This document shows, piece after piece, positions 23,108 through 33,351 of a stretch of DNA of 64,000 nt (within the stretch, counting starts at the first letter, position 1; each line of letters opens with the position of its first letter). Position numbers and translations under genes: made by a program. Origin of the DNA: Peromyscus leucopus (taxonomy: Eukaryota > Chordata > Mammalia > Rodentia > Cricetidae); contig NC_051071.1 of NCBI RefSeq assembly GCF_004664715.2, positions 7,839,231 to 7,903,230 of the forward strand, written 5' to 3'. The notes beneath the pieces are model-generated. The model was not told the DNA's origin. It ran no database searches and saw only the letters and a program-made list of their open reading frames with translations.

Positions 23108-24050
23108 TGTAACAATGTAAAAAGATTTCTGTTAAGAGATGTGCTCAACTGTGATTGGGATAGTTGCAAGTGTTCCAGGAAGGACCACTGTGACCTTTGT
23201 GTAAACTCCACTCCTGCCCTGATACCTCCCTTGAGGTTTCGGGAAGAATGTACATGCAGACATGACTGTACCCACTCTGTGATCAGACCATGATCTTGTA
23301 AAACAAAATTGTATGGGAATTGTAATCTTATGGCTTTTGTGGGTTTTTTCCTTTAAAAGCCCCCATGTGGCTGCAGTAAGGCGTGACTCTTTGTAGCTTG
23401 AGTTTTCCTGCCTGGCCCACAGTCAGGACAAATCTCTCTCACCCACCAGTCCCACAACCGCTCAGACCCAACCAAGTAAACACAGAGACTTCTATTGGTT
23501 ACAAACTGTATGGCCGTGGCAGGCTTCTTGCTAACTGTTCTTACAGCTTAAATTAATCCATTTCTACAAATCTATACCCTGCCATGCGGCTCGTGGCTTA
23601 CTGGCATTTTCACATGCTGCTTGTCCTGGTGGGTGGCTGGCAGTGACTCCTTCTGCCTTCCTGTTCTTTTATTTCTCCTCTCTGTTAGTCCTGCCTATAC
23701 TTCCTGCCTACCCATGGCCAATCAGGTTTTATTAATTGACCAATCAGAGTAACTTGACATACAGACCATCCCCCAGTACAGCCAAGTGCAGACCATCTCA
23801 GACACCTGCACTCAGGCCCATGGTCCTAATCATCCTCTATGCGGACCTGCTGGGTAGAGCCAGAGGAACCCAAGAATGGGCTCCCACAGGACATACAGAA
23901 CATCCCACAGTAACTCTTGCTCCCAGAACAAGAGTAGCCTGTCTGTACAGTTACTTCAATAAAAACCTTGTGCTGTTATATCAACTGGACTGGAGTCTGG
24001 GTTTTTGGGGTGCCCACTGGAGACGCTAAACTTTGGGGTCTAACCAATAA
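23108..24050 (+). mobile_element. Probable forward LTR inside P, itself interrupted
   Basis: Outside the inserted solo LTR (23392-23912), the forward strand shows an LTR-like promoter layout. CCTTTAAAAGCCCCC (about 23351) reads as a TATA region, and AATAAAAACCTTGTGCTG (about 23959) as a polyadenylation signal followed by a U5-like GTCTGGGTTTTTGGGG. The starting TGTAACAATG is a guess. No clear target duplication was found. Confidence 0.5.
23392..23912 (-). mobile_element. Family Y solo LTR, long form, perfect 6-bp target duplication
   Basis: ACTCTT flanks the element at 23386-23391 and 23913-23918. On the reverse strand it starts TACTGTGGGATGTTCTG (the usual TG mutated to TA) and ends GCTACA. 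It carries an extra ~132 bp at its start: a spacer followed by a second copy of the LTR beginning (TGTACTGGGGGATGGTCTG, near 23780). The CAGGAAGTATAGG motif lies at about 23696-23708. It inserted into the forward LTR-like sequence at 23108-24050. The copy at 51190 has the same architecture. Confidence 0.92.
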
Positions 24051-24118
24051 TGTTTATAATTGACATTATATAAATCCCACCTAAGCTAATTATCCTTTCA
24101 TTTAATTGTTCCATTTTT

Positions 24119-24283
24119 TTTTTTTTTTTTTTTTTTGGTTTTTCGAGACAGGGTTTCTCTGTGTAACTTTGCGCCTTTCCTGGAACTCACTTGGTAGCCC
24201 AGGCTGGCCTCAAACTCACAGAGATCCGCCTGTCTCTGCCTCCCGAGTGCTGGGATTAAAGGCGTGCGCCACCACCACCCGGC
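24119..24283 (-). mobile_element. B1 SINE with long target duplication
   Basis: This is a well-preserved reverse-strand B1: GGTTTTTCGAGACAGGGTTT, CCCAGGCTGGCCTCAAACTC, GTGCTGGGATTAAAGGCGTG, CACCACCACCCGGC, with a poly-T (tail) at the left. TAATTGTTCCATTTTT occurs on both sides (about 24103-24118 and 24284-24299). This is one of the youngest-looking SINEs in the window. Confidence 0.95.
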
Positions 24284-24299
24284 TAATTGTTCCATTTTT

Positions 24300-24855
24300 A
24301 AACCATCCAGTGCATAATCATGCTGAGACCTAACTCCTCCATTGTAATATTGTTTCCCACTTTTTAGTGTGGGAAAAATCCCTCTCTCTTTTTAAATCTA
24401 ATTCCTTCTTTTAAGAATTCCCAACTGTCTCACCAAGTCTGCTGGCAATGACAGTGAGGTATAGCACATCTGAGTGGAGAATACAGGTGGTGCACAGCCT
24501 GGTTGAGGACAGCGGCCACTGATCACCTGTCAGTAGCCTGAGGATGGGGTGCAGAGAAAGCCCACAATCCACAGGGGGGAAAGCCAAAGAGCCAGCCAGC
24601 TGTATGGGGGAACATGTGAAAGTGGCTAACTCTGGCAGCATTGGAGCCCAAGCACCTGTAGCATTTGCTATAAAGACACTGCAACAGAAAAGTCCCAGAT
24701 GCACTCAGAGGGCTTGGGTAAAGAAAGGAAAACCTAGCCAGCATGACTATGACTCTGGCGCTAGCCCCAGAGTGTAGCTCCAGCCTGTGCGGGTGACTAC
24801 AGAGCCATGACAAGGAACATTTTCTTGAATTTGCACCCCAAAGTTTCATGTGAGA
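24300..24855 (-). other. Leader region of provirus P
   Basis: This lies between the 5' LTR and the interrupted gag start. A primer-binding site is not certain: the reverse strand just inside the LTR reads ACTTTGGGGTGCAAATTC, which only weakly resembles a tRNA 3' end. Reverse-strand frames of about 100 codons overlap each other and look like chance. Confidence 0.45.
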
Positions 24856-25162
24856 TGAAGTGTAAACCTAATTGGTCTTATCAATAAAAACCAGGAGTCA
24901 GATATGGGGGAAATAAATTGAAAGATCGGAGAAGTAGAGCAGCACCCACTAGTGACTTCTTACCTCTCTGGATTATCTGATGGAAAAGGGTTAGATTCTC
25001 TCTGCCTCTGAAGTGCTGGGATTAAAGGTATGAGCCTCCTAAGTGCTGGCATTAAAGGCACAAGCCACTACTACATGGACTCTGTGGTTGACTAGTGGCT
25101 AGCTCTGCCCTCTGATCTCTAGGCAAGCTTTATTTCTCAGAACACAAACAAAATATCACACA
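24856..25162 (-). repeat. 5' LTR of provirus P (family X)
   Basis: On the reverse strand it runs from TGTGTGATATTTTGTTTGTG to GGTTTACACTTCA. It contains AATAAAGCTTGCCTAGAG, CAGAGCTAGCCACTAG and a B1-like stretch in which a ~27-bp piece around AAGTGCTGG-ATTAAAGG occurs twice (plus strand 25009-25062). It lies outside gag, so it is the upstream LTR. Confidence 0.85.
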
Positions 25163-25176
25163 ACACTCACTCTCTT

Positions 25177-26262
25177 TTTTATTATTATTATTAAGAGATT
25201 TTCTATTCATTTTACATACCAATCACAGATTTCCCTCATCTTCCTCCTCCCACCCCCCAGCCTTTCTACCCAACCCTACTCATTCCCACCTCCTCCAAGG
25301 CTAGGTCTCCCATGGGGAGTCCACAAAGCCTGACACACTCAGATGAGGCAGGTCCAAGCCCCTCTGCCTTGCACCAAGGCTATACAAAGTGTCCCACCAT
25401 AGGCACTAGGCTCCAAAAAGCTGGTTCATGCACCAGGCATGGGTCCCAATCCCACTGCCTGGGGGAATCCCTAAACAGTTCAAGCTAAATGACTGTTTCA
25501 TCTATCCAGAGGTCCTAGTCCAGTACTATGGGGGCTCCTCAGCTACTGGTCCACAGTTCATGCATTTCCACTAGTTTGGCTGGCCGTCTCTGTACATTTT
25601 TCTATCATGATCTCGATGTCCCTTGCTCATAGAATCCCTCCTCTCTCTCATCAATTGGACTCCTGGAATGCAGCCTGGTACCTGGGCATGGATCTCTGCA
25701 TTTGTTTCCATCAGTAATTGGATGAGGGCTCTATGATGACAGTTAGGGTATTCAGTCATCTGATCTCTGGAGTAGGCCAGTTCAGGCACTCTCTCAACTA
25801 TTGCCAGTAGTCTAAGGTGGGGTCATCTTTGTGGATTCCTGGGAACTTCTCTAGCACCCTGTTTCTCCCTATTCCTATGATGTCTTCATTTATTATAGTA
25901 TCTCTTTCCTTGCTTTCCTACTCTGTCCCTGTTCCAGCTCAAACCTCCCGTTCCTCTATGTTCTCATACCCCATCCCTTGCCCTCCATTACCCCCCCCTC
26001 ACTCTCAGTTTGCTCATCTATTTCTCCTTCGCTGAGTGATCCATGTGAAAGTGGGCTCTTCCTAGGGTCCTCCTTACTAGCTAGGCTCCCTGGAGCTGTG
26101 GGTTGCAGTCTGGTTATCCTTTGCTTTACATCTAGTATCCACTTATGGGTGAGTCCATACCATGTGTGTTCTTCTGAGTCTGGGTTACCTCACACAGGAT
26201 GATATTTTCTAGTTCCATCCATTTGCCTACAAATTTTATGATGTAATTGTTTTTCTCTGCTG
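25177..26262 (-). mobile_element. 5'-truncated L1 (3' UTR plus end of ORF2)
   Basis: The reverse strand carries the last ORF2 codons (a frame ending ELENIILCEVTQTQ, about 26180-26250), then the L1 3' UTR, then an A-rich tail seen as TTTTTTATTATTATTATTA at 25176. The target duplication begins AACACTCACTCTCTT at 25162-25176. Its partner is AACACTC at 26263-26269, continued after element C as CACTCACTCTCTT at 27661. The L1 therefore landed on the outer edge of provirus P. Confidence 0.88.
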
Positions 26263-26271
26263 AACACTCGT

Positions 26272-26676
26272 TGTAGCTGGAGATTTCTCCAGTCCTGCCT
26301 TGCCCACAGTTAGGACAAATCTCTCTCACCCGCCTGTCCCACAACCGCTTAGATCCAACCAAGTAAACACAGAGAGACTTATATTGCTTACAAACTGTAT
26401 GGCCACAGCAGGCTTCTTGTTATTTAGTTCTTATATCTTAAATTAACCTATTTCTATTAATTTATAAGTTGCCACATGGTTTGTGGCTTACCGGTAACTT
26501 ACATCTCACTTGTCATGGTGGCGGCTGACAGCATCTCTCTGCCTCAGCCTTCCACTTCCCAGAATTCTCTTTTCTCTTTATCCTGCCTATACTTCCTGCC
26601 TGGCTACTGGCCAATGAGTGTTTTATTTATTAACCAACCAGAGCAACACATTTAACATACAGAACATCCCATAGCA
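26272..26676 (-). repeat. 3' LTR of element C (family Y)
   Basis: On the reverse strand it runs from TGCTATGGGATGTTCTGTAT to GGAGAAATCTCCAGCTACA. The CTGGAGA-AA-TCTCCAG hairpin next to the end is perfect. CAGGAAGTATAGG lies at about 26587-26599. Confidence 0.88.
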
Positions 26677-26696
26677 CTTCCCCTTTTCTTTTTTTC
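26677..26696 (-). promoter_or_regulatory. Polypurine tract of element C
   Basis: The reverse strand reads GAAAAAAAGAAAAGGGGAAG immediately before the 3' LTR, the expected plus-strand primer. Comparable tracts precede the 3' LTRs of D and E. Confidence 0.85.
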
Positions 26697-27314
26697 AAAA
26701 AGGAAGGTTTTAATTTTCACATAGTAAAATTACAGATAACAAAACAATTATTGAGCAAGAATTACAGTTACAATATCTAGTCTATTTATAATAACTAGTC
26801 TATTTGTATTTGGCAAAATTAAAGAAGATACCATATCTATCTTATATTTGTGAGTCTAAGGTTCCATATCTAACTTATCTTTTATCATAACTAAGGAAAA
26901 TTATAACTTGATATAGTCTTCAACTATATCAAAGACCTCAGAAGGATATACTATTACCTGAGAAACAGGAAAAGGATGCAAGCAACTTTTGGGAGTCTTG
27001 CAGGGTAGACAGAGACAGCTGGAAGCCTGGACAGTCACCTAATGTTCCTTTGTAAAGTTGGGGCATCTGTCTTCAGCCCACAGGCCTAGAGTCTCTCAGT
27101 CATTTCTCTCTGTGTCCTGTAGAATGTCTGGCAGTTTCCTCTGTAAAGCAGGAACCTGAAGGACCATTTTGTCAAGCAAAGTTCAGTGGTCACCTTTCTA
27201 TGGGTCCTGCATGTCCAATTGATGAAGCAGTCCAGGCAAGAACAGTTTCTTGCCCAAATGGCTATTTTTGCCAAGGTGAAGATAAACTCCATATGGAGTG
27301 TCTTCAATGCCCAT

Positions 27315-27317
<3 letters not shown>

Positions 27318-27367
<50 letters not shown>
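27318..27367. repeat. (CT)n microsatellite at a deletion junction in C
   Basis: About 25 CT units replace the U5 end of the 5' LTR, joining R-like sequence (GCACTTTGTAAGCAAAG on the reverse strand) straight to 3' internal sequence (GGATGGGCATTGAAGACAC). Confidence 0.95.
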
Positions 27368-27370
<3 letters not shown>

Positions 27371-27660
27371 TTACAAAGTGCACGGCCACAGCAGTCTTCT
27401 TGTTATCTAGTTCTTATATCTTAATTTAACCCATTTCTATTAGTCTATAAGTTGCCACGTGGCTAGTGGCTTACCAGTACCTTACATCTCACTTGTCATG
27501 GCAGCAGCTGGCAGCGTCTCTCTTGACTCAGCCTTCCACTTCCCAGAATTCTCTTCTTTCCTTGTCCTGCCTATACTTCCTGCCTGGCTACTGGCCAATC
27601 AGTGTTTTATTTATTAAGCAATCAGAGCAACACATTTAACATACAGAACATCCCACAGCA
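27368..27660 (-). repeat. 5' LTR of element C, lacking the U5 end
   Basis: On the reverse strand it starts TGCTGTGGGATGTTCTGTAT and is closely similar to the 3' LTR of C up to the CAGTTTGTAAGCAA position, where the (GA)n begins. CAGGAAGTATAGG lies at about 27571-27583. Confidence 0.85.
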
Positions 27661-27935
27661 CACTCACTCTCTTGATGGTTTCCTTCAGACTGTCTCTTTA
27701 TTCTTCTTTTGCATTCTCTCTTCTTTATTTTCCTGGTGATTTCCTTCTCTTATTCTTTATGTTTTCTTTCTAACTTTATCTTTATTCTTGATGTTTCCTT
27801 TACAGTTCCTTCTATCTCTCTCATCCTTGATGTTTTCCTTCTATCTCTCTTTCCTGATGTTTTCTTCTAACTAATTTTAACTCTCTAACTCATTTTAACT
27901 TTCTTCTTCTTGATGTTTTCCTTCTAGCACATTTT
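27661..27935 (-). repeat. Degenerate purine/pyrimidine tandem repeat in E2
   Basis: CTTGATG-TTTCCTTCTA-type units recur at about 27670, 27797, 27833, 27861 and 27907 with irregular 28-60 bp spacing. On the reverse strand it is almost pure purine with AACATCAAGA cores. This is part of the right-hand half of E2. Confidence 0.6.
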
Positions 27936-29355
27936 TAAACTCTCTATTCATTTTTTTCAGCTTATATACTCCAGCAAAATCTTTCAGGCAATATAAAAAT
28001 TACAATGTGTTTACATTCTGTTTTTCAAGTGAATGATTACAATAAATACAAAACAAACAGTAAAAAACAGTGTGTATTTCATATCATCATTAAAATTTTT
28101 ATGTATTACAGGTGAAAAACAGATTATCCCAAGAACCCACATGCATTCATACTGAAGCAACTTATTATAGATTAGCCATGTAGGCAAGCACGATAGTTTT
28201 CTCAGCCAGGTCTTTTACTGGCAGGCTGCAGTGTTACAGTTACAAAGAAAGGGCCAATTACTATATTACTTATCTTGAAAGGTAATTTTATAAGGAATCT
28301 TAAAGGAATCACAAACCTAAACTTTTATATATGAAAAAGAATCAGTCAGCTCTATTTTAAATCTTTGGAGCCAGGCGGCAGTGGTGCACATCTTTAATCC
28401 TAGCACTCAGGAGACAGAGACAGATGGATCTCTGGGAGTTCAAGGCCAGCCTGGTCTCCAGAGGGAAATCCAGGACAGGCACCACCAAAACTACACAGAG
28501 AAACCCTGTCTTGAAAAACTAAATAAATAAATAAATCTTTGAGGTGCATAACTGCTCATCAATAGTTTCTTATACTAGAAGATTGAGGGCAAAAATTGGC
28601 ACAAGGAATTAATCATCACCTTTCATCACCAACCAAACCTAGCAAGGAAAGTACACCAGTTAGCAACAATTGGGCTGCACTGTATTTTTTACCCTAACCT
28701 AATCAATCCATAACTCAGCTATTCACCCTTGTGAACTTTGGATGTTTTCTGGGGTTTCTCATCTCAAAGCTATTATCAAAACATCTGATCTAATGTGGAG
28801 TTATTTTAAGGCTTTGTTTCAGCTAATGATGCACACTGAAACCTGTGACTGCATTGTTCAGCATTAAGAGAATTAGTGCCAGCCTGGTTTCTGGGGACTC
28901 AATTATTATCCTTAACCATTAACCTGAACAGTGATCTATGCAGCTCCTTAGATAAAACTCATAGGCCCTAGCTATATAACATTTCCTTGTATTTATTTTC
29001 ATTCATCAAAACTCTGTGTAAGCTAACATTATTATTCATTATTATTATCAACTAGACAGTAGAGCTTAGGGAGAAATTGTCTTCATGACAATGCACAGAT
29101 AAAAATGCCCAGTAGGATGGGATGTTTACATGAGATAAACACACTACATTACAGGCAGTGGGGAACATCCTCACACCATGCCAGAGAAAGATAGCAGCAA
29201 ACAAGTATAGCCACAGCACAAGCAAAAGACATTCTGGGGTCTGGGGTCTTGGGACCTTTCCTAACCTAGATTGACCCATCAGAGAGTTCCTCTTGGGAAG
29301 CTGACACCTAGAACTTCAGTTGCCACCTGCTATTCCTCTGACATGGCCACTGGCG
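27936..29355 (-). mobile_element. E2, right fragment (unassigned)
   Basis: The sequence between the C insertion and the resumption of the host L1 at 29356. Its right edge meets CCAAGG (29356-29361), partner of CCAAAG at 15927. It carries a B1 (28368-28532). No retroviral motif could be read with confidence, and frames are short. It may be one retroelement or a patchwork. Confidence 0.4.
28368..28532 (+). mobile_element. B1 SINE with short target duplication
   Basis: B1 body: GAGCCAGGCGGCAGTGGTGC, TTCAAGGCCAGCCTGGTCTC, CAGAGAAACCCTGTCTTGAA, then an (AAAT)n tail. AAATCTTTG flanks it at 28359-28367 and 28533-28541. Confidence 0.92.
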
Positions 29356-30580
29356 CCAAGGATTAAAGCTGGATTTCAACAACAACAGAAACAATAGAAT
29401 TCCTAGAAATTCATGGAAATTGAACAACTCTCTATTAAATGACAACTGGTTCAAGGAAGGCATTATTAAATAAAGACTTCCCAGAATTCAAAGAGAAAAT
29501 GCATTCAACTCTAGCATCAAGGGCCAATGTCATCCTAGGCCCAGATCAGGCTTTCGGTCAGAAGATGTATCCTAGAGTAAGAAACCCCAAAATTCTACCT
29601 GGGAACTCCTACAGCCAATAAACACCTTGGGCAAAGTGGCTGGATACAAAATTAACTCAAAAACAAAATCAGTAGCCTACCTATGTACAAATGATAAGTA
29701 GAATAAGAAAGAAATCAGGGAAACAACACCCTTCACAATAACCACAAATAATATAAAATATCTTGGTATAACCCTAACCAAGCAAGTGAAAAACCTATAT
29801 AACAATAACTTTAAGTCCTTGAAGAAATAAATTAGAGAATATATCAGAAGATGGAAAGGTCTCCCATACTTGTGGATTGGTAGGATTAACATAGTAAAAA
29901 TGGCCATCTAACCAAAAGTAATTATAGATTCAACACAATCTCCATTAAAATACTAATACAATTCTTTACAGACCCTGAAAGAACAATACTCGACTTCAAA
30001 TGGAAAAACAAAACGTCAGGAGAGCTAAAACAATCCTTTACAATAAAAGAACTTCTGAAGGTATCACCATCCCTGATTTCAAGCTTGCACTAATGAGCAA
30101 GAGTAGTAAAAACTATATGGTATTGGCATAAAAACAGAAAGGTTGATCAATTTTAACTAATCAAAGACCCAGACATAAATCCACACACCTATCTATGGAC
30201 ACTTGATTCTTGACAAAGAAGCCAAAATTATGCAATGGGGGAAAATCTTCAACAAATGGTGCTGATCTAACTGGATGTTGGCATGTAGAAGAATGCAAAT
30301 AGATCCTTAGCTTATCACTCTGCACAATACTCAAGTCCATCTGGATCAAAAACCTCTACATAAAGCCAGAACACTGAGCCTGATAGAAGAGAAAGTAGAA
30401 AATGGCCTTGAACAAATTGGCATAGGAGACAGTTTCCTGAATATAACACCAGTAGCACATACACTAAGATTGACAAATAATAAATTGGACCTCATGAAAC
30501 TGAAAGGCTTCTGTAAGGCAAAGGACACTGTCAAAAGAACAAAACAGCACCCTACAGAATGGGAAAAGATCTTCACCAAC

Positions 30581-30964
30581 TGTAGCTGAAGTTTTTGTGG
30601 TCTTGCTCAGCTCCTGTGGCCCTGCGGCCAGCCACTTGGACCCAAGTAAACACACAGAGACTTATATTACTTATAAACTGTATGGTCGTGGCAGGTTTCT
30701 TGCTATCTAGTTCTTATATCTTAAATTAATTCATTTCTATTCATCTATATTTTGCCACATGGTCGTAGCTTACCAATACTTTTACATCTTGCTTCCTCTG
30801 TGTCTGGCTGGTGGCTCCTGACTCAGGCTTCCTCTTCCCAGAATTCTCCTCTTTGCTTATCCTGACTATACTATACTTCCTGCCTGGCTACTGGTCCATC
30901 AGCATTTTATTTATCAATCAGTCAGAGCAACACATTCACAGCATACAGAAAGACATCTTCAGCA
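30581..30964 (-). repeat. LTR of element D (family Y)
   Basis: On the reverse strand it runs from TGCTGAAGATGTCTTTCTGT to AAAAACTTCAGCTACA. CAGGAAGTATAG lies near 30873-30884. The CpG in the CATGGTCGTAGC region is retained. Confidence 0.85.
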
Positions 30965-31413
30965 CTTCCCTTTTTTTCTTCAAAAAGGAAAGTTTTAACT
31001 TTAACATAGTAAAATTACATATAACGAAACAATTATCAAGCAAGAATTATAGTTATAATATTTAGTCTATTTGTATTTGGCAATATTAAAGAAGATATCC
31101 TATCTATCCTATATTTGTGAGTCTAAGGTTTCATATCTAACTTATCTTTTATTATAGCTAAGGAAATTATAACTATCTAGTCTTCAACTACATCAAAGAC
31201 CCCAGAAGAAAATAATATTACCTAAGTAAACAGGAAGTGCATTATACACAACTTTTAAAAATCTAGAATGACAGAAACAGTTGGCTGCCTGGACAGTCAT
31301 CTAAAGTTCCTCTGTAAAGTTGGGGTATCCATCTTCAGCCCACGGGCCTTGAGTCTCTCAGTCACTTTTCTCTGTGTCCTGTAGAATGTGTGCTGGGAAA
31401 AACTCCAGCTACA
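30581..31413 (-). mobile_element. Element D: defective Y retroelement with U5-type ends on both sides
   Basis: The insertion is flanked by a perfect ACCAAC duplication (30575-30580 and 31414-31419), and the L1 reads through cleanly when it is removed. The left part is a complete reverse-strand Y LTR (30581-30964) preceded by a purine tract (30965-30981) and about 0.4 kb of 3' internal sequence. The right end is not a 5' LTR: it is about 23 bases of U5 terminus in the opposite direction (GGGAAAAACTCCAGCTACA at 31395-31413). Both outer ends therefore read TGTAGCTG inwards. Confidence 0.88.
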
Positions 31414-33290
31414 ACCAACCCTACACTGATAGTGGGTTGATATCCAAAATATGTAAAGAACTCAAGATACTGGTCATCAAAAACACCCAAATAATCCAAT
31501 TAAAATATGGAGTACAGATCTAAACAGAGACTTCTCAACAGAGGCATCTCATATAGCAGAGAAACACATAAAGAAATGTTCATCATCCTTAGCCATCAGG
31601 GCAATGCAAACTAAAATGACTCTGAGATTCCATCTCACACTGGCAGAACAGCTAAGATCAAAAATACAAGTGAAAACTCATGTTGGAAAGGATGCGGAAC
31701 AAGAAGAACACTCCTCCATTGCTGGTGAGAGTGCAAACTTGTACAGTCACTTAGGAAATCAGTGTAGTAGTTTCTCAGAAAATTGGGAATCCACTCACTT
31801 CAAGACCTGACTATATCACTCCTGTGCATGAACCCAAAGGATGCTCCATTGTATCACAAGGACACTTGCTCAACTATGTTCATAGCAGCTTTATTCATAA
31901 TAGCCAGAAACTGGAAACAACTTAGATGCCCTTCAACCAAAGAATGGATAAAGACAGTGTGGTACATTTACACAGTGGAATATTATATAGCTGTTAAAAA
32001 CAATGGCATCGTGAAATTTGAAGGAAAATGGATGGAACTAGAAAAGATCATCCTGAGTAGGGTAACTCAGACACAGAAAGACAATCATGCTATGTACTCA
32101 CTTATAAGTAGATATTAGCTGTAAGGTAAAGGATAACTATGCTACAGTTCACTGACCTAAGGAAGTTAACAAGGAATTCTCAAGGCTGGGACACATGAAT
32201 CTCACTGTGAAAAGGGAAGTAGAAAATACATCACAGGTGGATGGAGGGGGTAAGTATGAGGGGTGGGCATGGGAACAGGAAGAATCAGGTGAGGGGAGGA
32301 GGGAGGTAGAGTATCGGGAGAGACAACTGGAATCAGGAACATCTCTGGGATGAGCTAGAAACTTAGTGCAATGGAAACTCCCAGGAATCTATGAGGACAA
32401 CCCTAGCTAAGACTTCTAGCAGATTTGGTGCCTAAACTAGCCATCTCTTTTAACAAGTCAAGGCTTCCAGTGGAGGGACAGGGACACCAGCCCAGTTACA
32501 AAATCTTTGATCTACAATTTGTTCTGCCTACAAGGTGTGCTGGGTTAAAGGTTATGAAGAAATTGTGGGAGTGGCCAACCAATGACTGGTCCAGTTTGAC
32601 ATCTGTACCATGAGAGGGAGCCCACCCATGTACCACTGCTTGGAAGGTCAGAACCAAGAGGCTGGACAGCCCATAGACCTAGGATAGAATCCAACATGAT
32701 TAGCAAAAATGATTCTTAATGGTATCCTGCTATACTCATAGGTCATTGCCTAGCCCAATTATCATCAAAGAGGCTTCACTCAGCAAGTGATGGAAACAGA
32801 TGCAGAGACCCACAGTCAAACATTAGGTGTAGCTTGGAAAGTCCTGTGGAAGAAGGGAAAGAAGGATTGTAGGAGCCAGAAGGGTCAAGGAACCACAAGA
32901 AAACCCAGAGAATCAACTAACTTGGACTCACAGTCGCTGACAGAGACTGAACCAGCAACCAGGGAGCCTTCACATATGGTCCTGCTGTGTAGCTTGGTCT
33001 TTTTGTGGGACTCCTAACAGTGGGAGCAGGAGGTGTCTCTGACTCTCTTGCTGGCTCTTGGGACTACTTTTCTCATATTCGGTTTCCTTGTCTCTCATAC
33101 TGTGTTTTCCTTGTTCAACTTTAATATGAGGGCATATGTGTGTAGAGTCTTACTGCAATTTGATATGGCATGTTTTGTTGATGTCCATGGGAGTCCTGCC
33201 CTTTTTGAAGAGAAATGGAGGAAAGAAGAATGGAGAATAGGTGAGTGTGGGGACTGGGGGGAGAGAAGAGAGGGAATCTGCAGTCATGAT

Positions 33291-33294
33291 GTAA

Positions 33295-33349
<55 letters not shown>
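33291..33349 (+). repeat. (AATA)n tail of the L1
   Basis: About 14 AATA units mark the 3' end of the L1 as an expanded poly(A) tail. The reverse-strand open frames across it are an artefact of the repeat. Confidence 0.95.

Positions 33350-33351
<2 letters not shown>

Larger units (their letters stand above)
16044..25162 (-). mobile_element. Provirus P: decayed class II (betaretrovirus-like) ERV
   Basis: Reverse-strand provirus with paired LTRs (24856-25162 upstream, 16044-16345 downstream) and a near-identical 6-bp target duplication, ACACTT at 16038-16043 and ACACTC at 25163-25168. Between the LTRs, in retroviral order, lie gag (about 22960-21640), protease (around 21260), reverse transcriptase (about 20900-20000), integrase (about 19600-18900) and a long 3' region ending in a purine tract. 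No convincing env frame was seen, as expected for an intracellular (IAP/MusD-like) lineage, although the 3' region could hide env debris. All frames are broken. A forward LTR-like segment with its own insertions lies in the leader. Confidence 0.85.
26271..27660 (-). mobile_element. Element C: internally deleted Y-LTR retroelement
   Basis: A reverse-strand short element: 3' LTR (26272-26676), polypurine tract, about 0.6 kb of 3' internal sequence, a (GA)n tract, and a 5' LTR lacking its U5 end (27368-27660). CACTCG (26265-26270) and CACTCA (27661-27666) form a 6-bp target duplication with one change, leaving one unexplained base at 26271. All gag-pol is missing, so it is non-autonomous. It sits inside the target duplication of the neighbouring L1. 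Confidence 0.85.
29356..33290 (+). mobile_element. L1 element, 3' half (ORF2 to tail)
   Basis: This resumes the L1 broken at 15932. The left half ends ATTATCAGACTACCAAAG and this half starts GATTAAAGCTGGATTTCAAC, adjacent in rodent L1 ORF2. The order is ORF2 reverse transcriptase region (AATACTAATACAATTCTTTA and following), the C-terminal region with a frame of 111 codons at 31783-32118 (including NWKQLRCPSTKEWIKTVWY), then a 3' UTR of about 1.1 kb (TGGAAACTCCCAGGAATCTA) and an (AATA)n tail. Many stops are present. Element D interrupts it at 30580/31414. Host L1 sequence totals roughly 5.4 kb without inserts. Confidence 0.92.

Noticed and set aside
24820..24855. Primer-binding site of provirus P
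   Set aside because: The sequence inside the 5' LTR does not match a tRNA 3' end well enough to name the tRNA.
27186..27424. Frames with (SL)n repeats
   Set aside because: They are translations of the (CT)n tract inside element C.
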